The position numbers were made by a program, and so were the translations under genes. A stretch of 35,437 nt of DNA from assembly GCA_913778145.1 (NCBI GenBank), contig CAJYVI010000048.1:1-35437 (forward strand). The letters are read 5' to 3'. The stretch's first letter is position 1. Every line of letters begins with the position of its first letter. Below the pieces are notes generated by a model, which had not been told where the DNA came from, ran no database searches, and worked only from the letters and a program-made list of their open reading frames with translations. Source of the stretch: an uncultured Pseudocitrobacter sp. Lineage in GTDB: Bacteria; Pseudomonadota; Gammaproteobacteria; Enterobacterales; Enterobacteriaceae. Positions 1 through 7,533 of this stretch are shown here, piece by piece.

Positions 1-160
1 TCACGGTGCCTTTCACCAGGTCACTCGAATAAGCCTCATTCTCATACGGAACCGGAACACCTTCTCCTGGTGTTTTGCACACATCCGGCAGAGTATTATG
101 GCTGACACCACCGCTGCCCTTGTGGCATAACGTTAATCCATTGATATTAACAGTTATCAT
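1..160 (-). CDS. PAAR-like DUF4150 protein, N-terminal part (runs off the window)
   Basis: An open frame starts at ATG 160 on the minus strand and stays open for 53 codons to the window edge. It begins MITVNINGLTLCHKGSGG and contains LPDVCKTPGEGVPVPYENEA followed by SSDLVKG. The pattern of a short beta start, a 'LPDVCKTP' turn, a 'PVPYxN' turn and a 'SSDL' segment is typical of DUF4150 (PAAR-like) proteins, which cap the VgrG spike tip of type VI secretion systems and are often fused to, or followed by, a toxin. A GGGATGG stretch lies upstream of the ATG. It is the last visible gene of the vgrG cassette, 22 nt after the DUF3540-like gene. Whether a toxin domain is fused to its C-terminus cannot be seen. 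The family call rests on remembered motifs only. Confidence 0.72.
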   Translation of the reverse strand, partial: MITVNINGLTLCHKGSGGVSHNTLPDVCKTPGEGVPVPYENEAYSSDLVKGTV

Positions 161-182
161 ATTTTGCCATCCCTGATGCGAA

Positions 183-419
183 TTAATTTACCTCAATTCG
201 TCCACCTGACAGTCTATTCACGCCTTCCGCATCACTGAGGATATAATCCCCCTTAATCACCACCTTCCCGTTTGGGTAAAGTGTAATCTGCGATTTACCA
301 CAACTCAGCGTGATTTTCTGTTGTGCAGTAAAAATAAGCTCTTCCGGGATGGTCGATCTTTTTTCGTCCTTTACCTCATTCTCGCTGAGTAGTGCTTCTT
401 TTAATAATGTCTGCTGCAT
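183..419 (-). CDS. Short DUF3540-like protein of the VgrG cassette
   Basis: Seventy-eight codons from ATG 419. I prefer this start to the upstream ATG at 464 because GAGGGAA lies 5 nt before it, and because starting there avoids overlap with the preceding gene, which stops at 430-432. The C-terminal half (KITLSCGKSQITLYPNGKV, then IKGDYILSDAEGVNRLSGG) has the repeated short beta strands and terminal 'GVNRLSGGRIEVN' seen in DUF3540 proteins. Family members are commonly near 200 residues, so this one is a short form holding only the C-terminal type of module. The strand pattern resembles the end of VgrG itself (LKMNKDGTIMLNGVKIQFK), which suggests a small beta-prism extension of the spike. Position between the TIGR02270 and DUF4150 genes supports a role in spike-tip or effector assembly. 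The exact function is unknown. Confidence 0.62.
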   Translation of the reverse strand: MQQTLLKEALLSENEVKDEKRSTIPEELIFTAQQKITLSCGKSQITLYPNGKVVIKGDYILSDAEGVNRLSGGRIEVN

Positions 420-429
420 TGCTGTTCCC

Positions 430-1689
430 TCATCTGTTTTCAGATTGCATATTGAAAATCTCATATTGGTTTATCGCAGGCAGGGCAGATAGTTCAGAAA
501 AGCGACCGGATCGCATGACAGCCAGAGAGCGTAAGTTCAGAAAGCCATTTGCAATAACAGCGGCCAGCCCTTCTGTTGTTACTGGCTTCCCACAAAGACC
601 GGGCAGCCCGGAATTCAGAGTCCCATTATTCACCGTCCACCAGCGTTGAAATGCTGCCCTGTCCGGCCAGCTAACGCCCTGCTCTGGCTCATCTTCTGGT
701 ATACCTGCTGAATCAGACTCCACGGTACTGGAAGTTTCATCCCCTTTCTTAATTTGCCAGCCATCCCGTTCAGGCAGAGAACCTGTAATTGTCACAACTG
801 ACAACAGGCTCAGCCTCGCATACTCTGGCTCATCAAAATAATCTGTTAAGAAAGGAATACAGTCTGTAAGACCAGACCAGCCCATAGCCTGAATCAATAA
901 GCGAGTGTCACTCTTTTTTTCAGAGAGCGTGTTGATGAGCGCCTGAGGCTCGTAAACGGAGTAAGCCAAAAGATATTTAACCGCCAGTGTGCGAACATCC
1001 TCTCTGTTACTGTGAACAAGCCGTAATAACTGCTCTTTGGTCACATCGATATACTCACTGGCTTGCGCACGCAAACACAAAACCGCACGGCAACCCTGTA
1101 AGATAAGATCGTCCTGACCCGAATCAAAGACTCGCTTTATAGCAGGTACGAACAACGCCGAATTACTTTTACCGAGAAACCAGAGAAGAAAATCCACACA
1201 CTGCCTGTTTTCAAACAGTGTAATAATTTCCTGCTGAGTAAACGTTATCGGGCCAGATATATCCGCCCTCATCACGGCAGCAAAAGCCCGACAGCCCGGA
1301 TGTGACATCATCACCGGCCATAAGGATGAATTCGTGTCCATCCAGCCAACGACTGTCAGTAATGCTGGCAGAAGGCGCGGTATTCCCTGCGCCAGTCCCA
1401 GACATCCGGACAGAAGAAATTCATCGTTCGCATTTGCCGCAAAAAGCGCGACAGAAAACAATTCCCCCGGAGACAACAACTCCTGCAACAGCCCCCGAAG
1501 ATATTCTGCCGTTTCCTCTTTCAAGTACAACATACCCTCCAGATATGCCTGCATTCGTCTGTCAAACTGCAACAGGCTGCCTAAGTCATGGTGGTACGAT
1601 GACAGCAATACATTACGCAGACGATAATCCTGAGCCAGCATATCGGTGTATTGTTCAGCAATCAGGTGACGTGCGGTTCGTACAAACAT
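430..1689 (-). CDS. TIGR02270-type HEAT-like T6SS-associated protein
   Basis: A 419-codon gene starting at ATG 1689, with GAGG about 8 nt upstream and 18 nt after the vgrG stop. The N-terminal part (AEQYTDMLAQDYRLRNVLL, then LLQFDRRMQAYLEGM) resembles the start of TIGR02270 proteins, a family of about 400 residues repeatedly found next to vgrG, DUF2169, DUF3540 and DUF4150 genes. The middle is a series of alpha-helical pairs (for example ILQGCRAVLCLRAQ, VRTLAVKYLLAY, RLLIQAMGWSGL) that look like HEAT-type repeats. There is no signal peptide or membrane segment, so a cytoplasmic protein is expected. A chaperone or adaptor role in loading cargo on the spike is inferred from context only. Its G+C looks lower than in the tss genes. 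Confidence 0.7.
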   Translation of the reverse strand: MFVRTARHLIAEQYTDMLAQDYRLRNVLLSSYHHDLGSLLQFDRRMQAYLEGMLYLKEETAEYLRGLLQELLSPGELFSVALFAANANDEFLLSGCLGLAQGIPRLLPALLTVVGWMDTNSSLWPVMMSHPGCRAFAAVMRADISGPITFTQQEIITLFENRQCVDFLLWFLGKSNSALFVPAIKRVFDSGQDDLILQGCRAVLCLRAQASEYIDVTKEQLLRLVHSNREDVRTLAVKYLLAYSVYEPQALINTLSEKKSDTRLLIQAMGWSGLTDCIPFLTDYFDEPEYARLSLLSVVTITGSLPERDGWQIKKGDETSSTVESDSAGIPEDEPEQGVSWPDRAAFQRWWTVNNGTLNSGLPGLCGKPVTTEGLAAVIANGFLNLRSLAVMRSGRFSELSALPAINQYEIFNMQSENR

Positions 1690-1707
1690 ATAACGGCCTC
1701 TGTGATA

Positions 1708-3672
1708 TCAGTTAAAATGAACCGTGCTGGCAACACCCTTAATGCTGTCGTCCGCTTTAAACTGAATCTTCACACCGTTCAACATGATCGTGCCGTCCTT
1801 GTTCATTTTCAGTACACATTCACCTACCTTAATGGTCAGGCTGTCAGTTACCGTCAGGGTGTAATCCTTCCCTACCGTAATATTCTGGGATTTCTCCACT
1901 GCTTCTGTATCATCCCCGACCACCTTACTGTCTTGGTTATTACCCACATCCTTTTTGCGGTCTTTGATCACATTCAACGTCTGATTATTTCCAACGCTCA
2001 TGCTCTGGTCATGTGCCACCGTCACCGTCTGGTCATGTCCCCCGGCGTTTTCCTTACCCACCGTCACCGTCTGGCCCAGTCCAACCGTAATGTTTTGGTT
2101 ATTGCCAATAGTTTCCGTATGGTCAACCTTCACATCCGTTGTCCGGTTATTCAGCACCTCCGTGTCCATGTTCTTCTGCGCGTGGATATAGACCTGCTCA
2201 TTATCCGTGGCGTCCTCGAATCGCAGTTCGTTAAAGCCACCGCCCTTGTACGTCTTTGACCGGATGGTCATCTGCGTCTTCGTCCCCGGCAGGTCACCCG
2301 GTGAGTGGTTGAACTCATGGTATGTCCGACCCATGATTATTGGCTGGTCCGGGTCTCCGTTCAGAAAATCAACAATCACCTCCTGACCCACCCGCGGTAT
2401 CGCCAGATTGCCAAAACCCGCTCCCGCCCACGCCTGAGACACCCGTATCCAGCACGAACTCTCCTCTGTCTCTCCGTGATAACGGTCCCAGTGAAAACGC
2501 ACCCGCACCCGACCATACTCGTCGCAGAAGATTTCCTCTCCCGCTGGCCCCGTCACTATCGCACTCTGCGGCCCGTCCACCTTCGGTTTGCTTTGCAGCC
2601 GCGGACGCCAGGTCCGGTCCGCCGGTATCACCTCTATCTGATTTCCCAGCGTGGTTCCCTTTCCCTGGCTGCCGTGCAGCGCCTGAGGCTGGTCTCCTGA
2701 CACCACACTCCTGACCACCTGCCATTCACGGTTCAGCATCTTCTGCGGATGTCCCGTCAGCGTAAACCGCGTTCCCGGCCACAGCTTCGGCGAATTAGTC
2801 AGACCGGTGGCCTTTTCCGCATCACTGCGCAGGCTGTCCATCTGATACAGCGTGAAATCCTTGCCGTGCTGCTCATCCTTGAACCTTCCCGGATAATCAA
2901 ATATCTCGTACTGCGCGTGCTGTCCGTTCAGCCTCTCACCCTGCTGTTCGTATATCCCCGGCCAGTCCGGCACCTTAAACGTGTAATCCTGACTCTGCAC
3001 CGACGACGGGCGCACATGAGCTTCATACCGGAACATACTGACACACTCCGTCTCCGCCCCTGCCGATGTGTTCGGGTTAAACGGAAGCGTTCCCGCCTGC
3101 GACAGCCCCGCCACATCGTCACACAGCGTCAGCTTCTGCTCCGGACTGGCCGCCGCAAACCGCTCAAAGAAGAAAATTCCCTCTTCCGCCCACAGCCGTG
3201 CCAGAAACGCCAGGTCGCTCTCCCCGTACTGGACACAGAACTCACGCGCCGGATGGTCTTCATAAAACAGCGGAGTCCACTCCGTGACGCCGTTCTCGTT
3301 CAGTAACGTGGCCGATATCGTCCGGATATCCTGCTGCTGAAAAATACGAAAGTTCTGCCGCAGCCCGCACCGCCATAACGGCGGCTCAATACGCAGGTGA
3401 TAACGCATCTGCCAGCCGTTGTTCTCCTGCATGCCAAAGCCCGCCACCACGCCGGTGACATAACGCAGCGGAATGACGCCCTGCCAGATGGTCAGCGTTG
3501 CGTTCTTCTCCAGCAGCATCTCCGCCGTCTGCATAAAAGAGTCGCTGGCGACATCCACATTCAGTACAAACGGATAAGACGGGTTCTGGATTAACCGGAA
3601 GCTCACCACTGCAAAGGTGTCCGGCTCCTGGCCGTCAACCTCCAGCGTAAAGCGAAGACCTTTTAAGGACAT
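1708..3672 (-). CDS. vgrG: T6SS spike protein VgrG (TssI)
   Basis: A 654-residue VgrG. Residues ~1-360 form the gp27-like hub (KGLRFTLEVDGQEPDTFAVV, then the 'REFCVQYGESDLAFLARLWAEEGIFF' type block). Residues ~365-448 form the gp5-like OB fold (EEIFCDEYGRVRVRFHWDR, IPRVGQEVIVDFLNGDPDQP). From ~470 to ~600 there are repeated octapeptide-like 'NNQ-T-V-V-G' strands of a gp5 beta-helix. The protein ends soon after at IKGVASTVHFN, so there is no C-terminal effector domain and cargo must be carried non-covalently. The start at 3672 has a GGGGG Shine-Dalgarno-like run 4-5 nt upstream. It is followed by TIGR02270, DUF3540 and DUF4150 genes on the same strand and is separated from hcp by an intrinsic terminator. 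VgrG trimers form the puncturing tip of the Hcp tube. Confidence 0.96.
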   Translation of the reverse strand: MSLKGLRFTLEVDGQEPDTFAVVSFRLIQNPSYPFVLNVDVASDSFMQTAEMLLEKNATLTIWQGVIPLRYVTGVVAGFGMQENNGWQMRYHLRIEPPLWRCGLRQNFRIFQQQDIRTISATLLNENGVTEWTPLFYEDHPAREFCVQYGESDLAFLARLWAEEGIFFFERFAAASPEQKLTLCDDVAGLSQAGTLPFNPNTSAGAETECVSMFRYEAHVRPSSVQSQDYTFKVPDWPGIYEQQGERLNGQHAQYEIFDYPGRFKDEQHGKDFTLYQMDSLRSDAEKATGLTNSPKLWPGTRFTLTGHPQKMLNREWQVVRSVVSGDQPQALHGSQGKGTTLGNQIEVIPADRTWRPRLQSKPKVDGPQSAIVTGPAGEEIFCDEYGRVRVRFHWDRYHGETEESSCWIRVSQAWAGAGFGNLAIPRVGQEVIVDFLNGDPDQPIIMGRTYHEFNHSPGDLPGTKTQMTIRSKTYKGGGFNELRFEDATDNEQVYIHAQKNMDTEVLNNRTTDVKVDHTETIGNNQNITVGLGQTVTVGKENAGGHDQTVTVAHDQSMSVGNNQTLNVIKDRKKDVGNNQDSKVVGDDTEAVEKSQNITVGKDYTLTVTDSLTIKVGECVLKMNKDGTIMLNGVKIQFKADDSIKGVASTVHFN

Positions 3673-3828
3673 TTTGCCCCCCTGATTGATTTACCGACTC
3701 ACAATGGGTAGAGAATATCAGTACAGTGTTACGCTCACCTTCGGGTACGCTACCGCCCGGGTTTCCGGCATCCGCCATCTCCCTCATGAAAGCGTAACTC
3801 CTTGCTGAAACTCATTTTTTAGACGTAC

Positions 3829-3863
3829 AAAAACAACATCCTGTACGAAGGCAGGATGTTGTT
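3829..3863 (-). terminator. Intrinsic terminator between hcp and vgrG
   Basis: On the minus strand a perfect 12-bp stem (AACAACATCCTG pairing with CAGGATGTTGTT) closes an 8-nt loop with a TTCG core, and runs into five T residues. It begins 9 nt after the hcp stop codon. It would end most hcp transcripts before vgrG, so the two genes would be expressed at different levels or vgrG would need its own promoter in 3673-3828. Confidence 0.8.
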
Positions 3864-3871
3864 GACTTACT

Positions 3872-4390
3872 TTATGCTTCCAGCGGTGCACGCCAGTCGT
3901 CGGCACCGGATGTGCCGGATTTGATGTGTTCCCACTCAATTTTGCGGTAGGCCAGTGAGACTGCGAGCAACTGGGTGAACTCGCGTTTCTCCGGGTCCTG
4001 GCAATGTGGCATATGAAGTCTGATATCCACGATCGTCGAGTCGGTGAGGCGGGTAGTGAAGTAATGTTCCTGCTTGCCTTCAACAGAAGTACGCCACCAG
4101 TGCAGCTCGGTTTTCGGCAGCATTTCACCGGAAGCCAGCGCGTTGTAAAGCAGCGGGACGGCTTTATTCAGTGCGACGGTGAAAATGAACGGTTTGTGAG
4201 CGCGCTGCCCGGAAGGCTGACCGGACTGGGGATCGGTTGGAACAGTAACGTTGTGCAGAAACTCCTGCACCAGCATTTCGTCTTCATGCCCCTGTACGTA
4301 GATATTGCCGACAGAATCAGCGGTGAAAGCCCCGGCAGTAATATTCCCTTGGGTTTGTCCCGTGATTGAAATGTAACATGGGGTTGGCAT
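3872..4390 (-). CDS. hcp: T6SS tube protein Hcp (TssD)
   Basis: A 172-residue Hcp of the common compact type: MPTPCYISITGQTQGNITAG at the start, then IYVQGHEDEMLVQEFLHNV, FIFTVALNKAVPLLYNALA, and near the end IEWEHIKSGTSGADDW. Hcp forms stacked hexameric rings that make the secreted inner tube and can also hold effectors in the ring lumen. AAGGAG lies 8 nt before ATG 4390. The gene is transcribed away from the tss operon, out of the 700-nt AT-rich control region, and is followed by a strong terminator. That layout suits a gene needed in large molar excess. It differs greatly from the second Hcp at 24124. Confidence 0.96.
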   Translation of the reverse strand: MPTPCYISITGQTQGNITAGAFTADSVGNIYVQGHEDEMLVQEFLHNVTVPTDPQSGQPSGQRAHKPFIFTVALNKAVPLLYNALASGEMLPKTELHWWRTSVEGKQEHYFTTRLTDSTIVDIRLHMPHCQDPEKREFTQLLAVSLAYRKIEWEHIKSGTSGADDWRAPLEA

Positions 4391-5089
4391 TTATAAACTC
4401 CTTGTGAAATTATCGACTACTTTTTTGAAAAACCCATCACTATCCACGATAGGTTGATATGTGATGCAGCTCACTATGAGTCACATCATTTATCCTGATT
4501 AAAGAAAAATTATAATTCTCCGCGAAGTATTAACTCTGCACTGCAATACTTAAACATATTAAAAATCAATAATTGAATTCTTTTTAATAAAAAAAGCAAA
4601 CATACCCACAGAGAGAATAAAATGATCTAAATGCGTATCTACACAAAGATTAAGATCGCAGCTGTATCAAGAATAAATATTATATAACTTCATTTTCTGT
4701 CATTATAAAAACACAGCAACACACTTCTCAAAAAACCAAAAAAAATCATTTTTAAAACCATATAACAAAATCAACAACCCATACACCACAAGAATGGTAT
4801 CAACTCAAATTAATGAAGTTAAACCAATGAATTACACTTTAAATTAATGCAACACATCTATTTATCAAATGCTTTTTATAATTCATATCTATGTATTCCA
4901 CATGTATTTAGAAAGAAAGAATAGCGCTCTTTTAAATATATAAAAAGTTCTTTTAATATTTATTTTTACAGGTAGAATCCGGAACACCACTTGATTCAAA
5001 AAAAACCAATTAACCACCACTGGAACGGCAATTTCGTTTTTTGTGCAGTACGAACATGCTGTACTCATGGCCTGAGTGAGAATATTTTT
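4391..5089. promoter_or_regulatory. AT-rich divergent control region between hcp and tssB
   Basis: About 700 nt without a convincing gene. It is strikingly AT-rich, with many A and T runs between about 4500 and 4990, unlike the tss genes on either side. Such regions are typical targets of H-NS silencing. It holds the CRP-like site (4460-4475), a possible hcp -10 box (GATAAT, minus strand, 4414-4409), and a possible tssB -10 box TAGAAT at 4973-4978 without a good -35. A small inverted repeat AGTAC/GTACT lies at 5047-5065, just ahead of the tssB ribosome-binding region. No credible sigma-54 element was found. Confidence 0.6.
4460..4475. promoter_or_regulatory. Candidate CRP-cAMP binding site upstream of hcp
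   Basis: TGTGATGCAGCTCACT matches the CRP consensus TGTGA-N6-TCACA at nine of ten half-site positions, and is flanked by AT-rich sequence. Its centre lies 77 nt upstream of the hcp start codon. On the hcp strand a GATAAT hexamer at 4414-4409 could be the -10 box; it would place the CRP centre near -65, roughly a class I position, with no good -35 box, as is usual for CRP-dependent promoters. The site could also act on the divergent tss operon, but it lies over 600 nt from tssB. Inferred from sequence match only. Confidence 0.5.
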
Positions 5090-5593
5090 ATGAGTAAAAT
5101 GAACACCGATGGCGGAAGCGTCGCACCGAAGGAAAGAATTAGTGTCCGATATACGCCGAAAATTGACGGAGCGGCTACTGACGTAGAACTGCCGTTAAAT
5201 CTTCTTATCACTGGAAATCTGAAAGGGAAACAAGATGATACTCCTCTTGATGAGCGTACAGCTGTTGCTGTCAACCGATATAACCTAAACGCGGTGATTG
5301 CTGAAGCAGATATTGAGCGCGAATTTAATGTTCCGGCTGAACTTAATGATAATCCCAATGAATATCTGAAAGTCAGCCTAAAAGTTAAATCAATGAACGA
5401 TCTTTCTCCGGACAATATCGCCAACCAGGTACCAGAAATAAAACGACTACTGGAACTGCGTGAAGCGCTGGTCGCACTCAAATCCCCATTAGGCAACATA
5501 CCCGCCTTCCGTGCACAGCTTCAGGCTTTGTTGGAAAACGAAGACACCCGCGAGCAGTTGATCCAGGAATTGGGTATCGCCGTTCAGAAATAA
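5090..5593 (+). CDS. tssB: T6SS contractile sheath small subunit TssB (VipA)
   Basis: A 167-residue protein starting at ATG 5090 (MSKMNTDGGSVAPKERISVR). The frame is open upstream to a TTG at 4991, but those residues do not resemble TssB; a GAGTGAG stretch lies about 9 nt before the chosen ATG. Typical TssB features follow: VRYTPKIDGAATDVELPLNL, LRVSLKVKSMNDLSPDNIAN-type text (here YLKVSLKVKSMNDLSPDNIA), then a C-terminal helix with LRALVALKSPLGN-like sequence (LREALVALKSPLGNIPAFR). TssB pairs with TssC to form the cytoplasmic sheath whose contraction drives the Hcp tube. First gene of the 19.5-kb operon, 21 nt before tssC. Confidence 0.96.
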   Translation: MSKMNTDGGSVAPKERISVRYTPKIDGAATDVELPLNLLITGNLKGKQDDTPLDERTAVAVNRYNLNAVIAEADIEREFNVPAELNDNPNEYLKVSLKVKSMNDLSPDNIANQVPEIKRLLELREALVALKSPLGNIPAFRAQLQALLENEDTREQLIQELGIAVQK

Positions 5594-5614
5594 TTTTCAC
5601 AAAAGGATTTCAGT

Positions 5615-7099
5615 ATGTCAGTACAGGAAGAAATTGCTCCCGTCAGCACTTCGCAGACCGCTGCCACCTCATCCCTGCTTGATGAAATCATGGCGCAGAC
5701 CCGCGTCCAGCCAAAATCAGAAAGCTACGATATCACCCGCCAGGGCGTGAGCGCCTTTATTGCCGCCATGCTACAGGGCGACAGTAGCGCCGAACCCATC
5801 AATATCCTGGCCGTTGATGCCATGATTGCTGATATTGATGCCCGAACCGGCAAGCAGATGGACGCCATTATTCATGCCCCGGAATTTCAGGAACTGGAAT
5901 CCCTGCTACGCTCGCTGAAGCTGCTGGTTGAGCGCGCGGATACACGGGAAAACATCAAAGTCCATTTCCTGAATGTCACTCAGGAAGAACTGCTGGATGA
6001 TTTCGAATTTGCACCTGAAATCACGCAGTCTGCGTATTATAAGCATGTATATTCAAGTGGTTATGGACAATTTGGCGGTGAGCCTGTAGCAGCGGTAATA
6101 GGCAACTTTGCCTTTAAAAACACCACGCCAGATATGAAGCTGTTGAAATATATCAGCCAGGTCAGCGCGATGGCGCACAGCCCGTTCCTGTCGTCAGTAT
6201 CATCAGAATTTTTTGGTCTGGACTCATGGACAGAGTTACCGGGAATCAAAGAACCGGGCGCCATCTTTGAAGGCCCGGCCTACTCCCGCTGGCGCGCTCT
6301 GCGCGAATCGGAAGATTCCCGTTACCTGGGCCTGACCGCCCCCCGATTCCTGCTGCGCCACCCTTACTCGCCGAATGAAAACCCTGTCAAAACCTTCCGT
6401 TACCATGAAGATGTCAGCCAAAGTCACGAGTCTTATCTGTGGGGGAACACCTCGTTTTTACTGGCCGCCAACCTGGCGGAAAGTTTTGCTAAGTATCGCT
6501 GGTGCCCAAATATTATTGGCCCTTCCAGCGGCGGCGCAGTCAAAGACCTGCCGGTGCATCTGTATGAATCCATGGGGCAAATGCAAGCAAAAATTCCGAC
6601 TGAAGTGTTGGTAACTGACCGGAGAGAGTACGAACTGGCGGAAGAGGGCTTTATCACACTGACTATGCGCAAGGGGTCTGATAATGCATGCTTTTTCTCG
6701 GCCAACTCGGTGCAGAAACCGAAAATGTTCCCTAAAACACCCGAAGGTAAGACAGCCGAAACCAACTATAAACTCGGTACTCAGTTGCCGTATCTATTCG
6801 TGGTCAGCCGTTTAGCTCACTACATTAAAGTGATTCAGCGCGAGCAGATTGGTGCGTGGAAAGAACGCGGTGACCTGGAGCGCGAGCTTAACGCCTGGAT
6901 ACGCCAGTACGTAGCAGACCAGGAAAATCCGCCTGCCGAAGTCCGTAGCCACCGGCCATTACGTCAGGCGAAGATTGAAGTACTGGATGTGGATGGTGAG
7001 CCCGGCTGGTACCAGGTCGCGATTTCTGTCAGGCCGCATTTTAAGTACATGGGTGCTAGTTTCGACCTGAGTCTGGTTGGACGACTGGATAAGGAATAA
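5615..7099 (+). CDS. tssC: T6SS contractile sheath large subunit TssC (VipB)
   Basis: A 494-residue member of the TssC/VipB/EvpB family, close to the family length. An AAAGGA box lies upstream of ATG 5615. Recognisable stretches are MDAIIHAPEFQELESLLRSL, DLLDDFEFAP-type text (ELLDDFEFAPEITQSAYYKH), FGGEPVAAVIGNFAF, and the C-terminal EVLDVDGEPGWYQVAISVRP with HFKYMGASFDLSLVGRLDKE at the end, which is the conserved C-terminal sheath handle region. It assembles with TssB into the sheath; in i1 systems the TssB/TssC N-terminal region is exposed to ClpV on contraction. It lies between tssB and tssE, 3 nt before the latter. Confidence 0.97.
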   Translation: MSVQEEIAPVSTSQTAATSSLLDEIMAQTRVQPKSESYDITRQGVSAFIAAMLQGDSSAEPINILAVDAMIADIDARTGKQMDAIIHAPEFQELESLLRSLKLLVERADTRENIKVHFLNVTQEELLDDFEFAPEITQSAYYKHVYSSGYGQFGGEPVAAVIGNFAFKNTTPDMKLLKYISQVSAMAHSPFLSSVSSEFFGLDSWTELPGIKEPGAIFEGPAYSRWRALRESEDSRYLGLTAPRFLLRHPYSPNENPVKTFRYHEDVSQSHESYLWGNTSFLLAANLAESFAKYRWCPNIIGPSSGGAVKDLPVHLYESMGQMQAKIPTEVLVTDRREYELAEEGFITLTMRKGSDNACFFSANSVQKPKMFPKTPEGKTAETNYKLGTQLPYLFVVSRLAHYIKVIQREQIGAWKERGDLERELNAWIRQYVADQENPPAEVRSHRPLRQAKIEVLDVDGEPGWYQVAISVRPHFKYMGASFDLSLVGRLDKE

Positions 7100-7102
7100 T
7101 CG

Positions 7103-7528
7103 ATGCAAAGGAGGGATTCAGGACCAACCGGCAGTCTTTTTGAACGTATCCGTGAGGCGGCAAATCCCTCTTCATACCAGAACCCCAAAGAAGCACTGAT
7201 ACGCTCCATCAGACGTAATTTGCGACAGGTCCTGAATACCCGCTTCGGTAGTTGCTATGGATCACCGGAGCTGGGAATTACCGATTTAAATGATGAATCG
7301 CTGGCCTCCAGCGATTTCAGACGAGTAATCCGTAATTCCATTATCCAGTGCATTTTACATTACGAACCACGTATTACTGATGTTGTTGTTACCGCTGCGG
7401 CACTGGATGAATACGCCCCTGTGGAATTGCGTTTTCATATTGTGGCTACGGTCGATGTCAGCGAAACCAAGGGAGTGTTCGAGTTTGACATTTTACTGGA
7501 CAACCATCAACGCTATTATGTGGAGTGA
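7103..7528 (+). CDS. tssE: T6SS baseplate protein TssE (gp25-like)
   Basis: A 141-residue protein similar in layout to phage T4 gp25. It has a basic N-terminus (MQRRDSGPTGSLFERIREAA), an IRRNLRQVLNTRFGSCYGSP segment with ELGITDLND following, then a C-terminal beta-rich part ending LDNHQRYYVE. The 'LNTR-G-SPELG-TDLND' block is the family hallmark. ATG 7103 has AAGGA 7 nt upstream, within the end of tssC. TssE sits in the baseplate wedge with TssF, TssG and TssK and anchors the first sheath ring. The stop overlaps the possible GTG start of tssF at 7525. Confidence 0.94.
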   Translation: MQRRDSGPTGSLFERIREAANPSSYQNPKEALIRSIRRNLRQVLNTRFGSCYGSPELGITDLNDESLASSDFRRVIRNSIIQCILHYEPRITDVVVTAAALDEYAPVELRFHIVATVDVSETKGVFEFDILLDNHQRYYVE

Positions 7529-7533
7529 GCTCT

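Noticed and set aside
1988..2170. Short tandem-like repeats in the minus-strand vgrG sequence that might look like a CRISPR or satellite repeat
   Set aside because: The units are imperfect, in frame and encode the beta-helix repeat of VgrG; spacers are not unique and there are no cas genes.
1651..2259. 202-codon open frame on the plus strand opposite the vgrG C-terminal repeats
   Set aside because: It is the antisense shadow of the repetitive 'NNQ-TVG' part of vgrG; its His/Val/Leu-rich periodic text mirrors the repeats, and no start signal supports it.
3784..4128. 114-codon minus-strand frame overlapping hcp and its terminator
   Set aside because: It overlaps hcp in another frame on the same strand, has no recognisable domain and runs through the intrinsic terminator.
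4979..4995. A GGAACACCACTTGA stretch resembling a sigma-54 -24/-12 promoter upstream of tssB
   Set aside because: The GG-N10-GC core fails at the essential GC (it is GA), the -24 box also deviates, and the activator gene vasH is missing from the locus.
4991..5089. N-terminal extension of tssB from a TTG start at 4991
   Set aside because: The extra 33 residues are not like any TssB N-terminus, contain cysteines and a hydrophobic jumble from the AT-rich leader, and have no ribosome-binding site.
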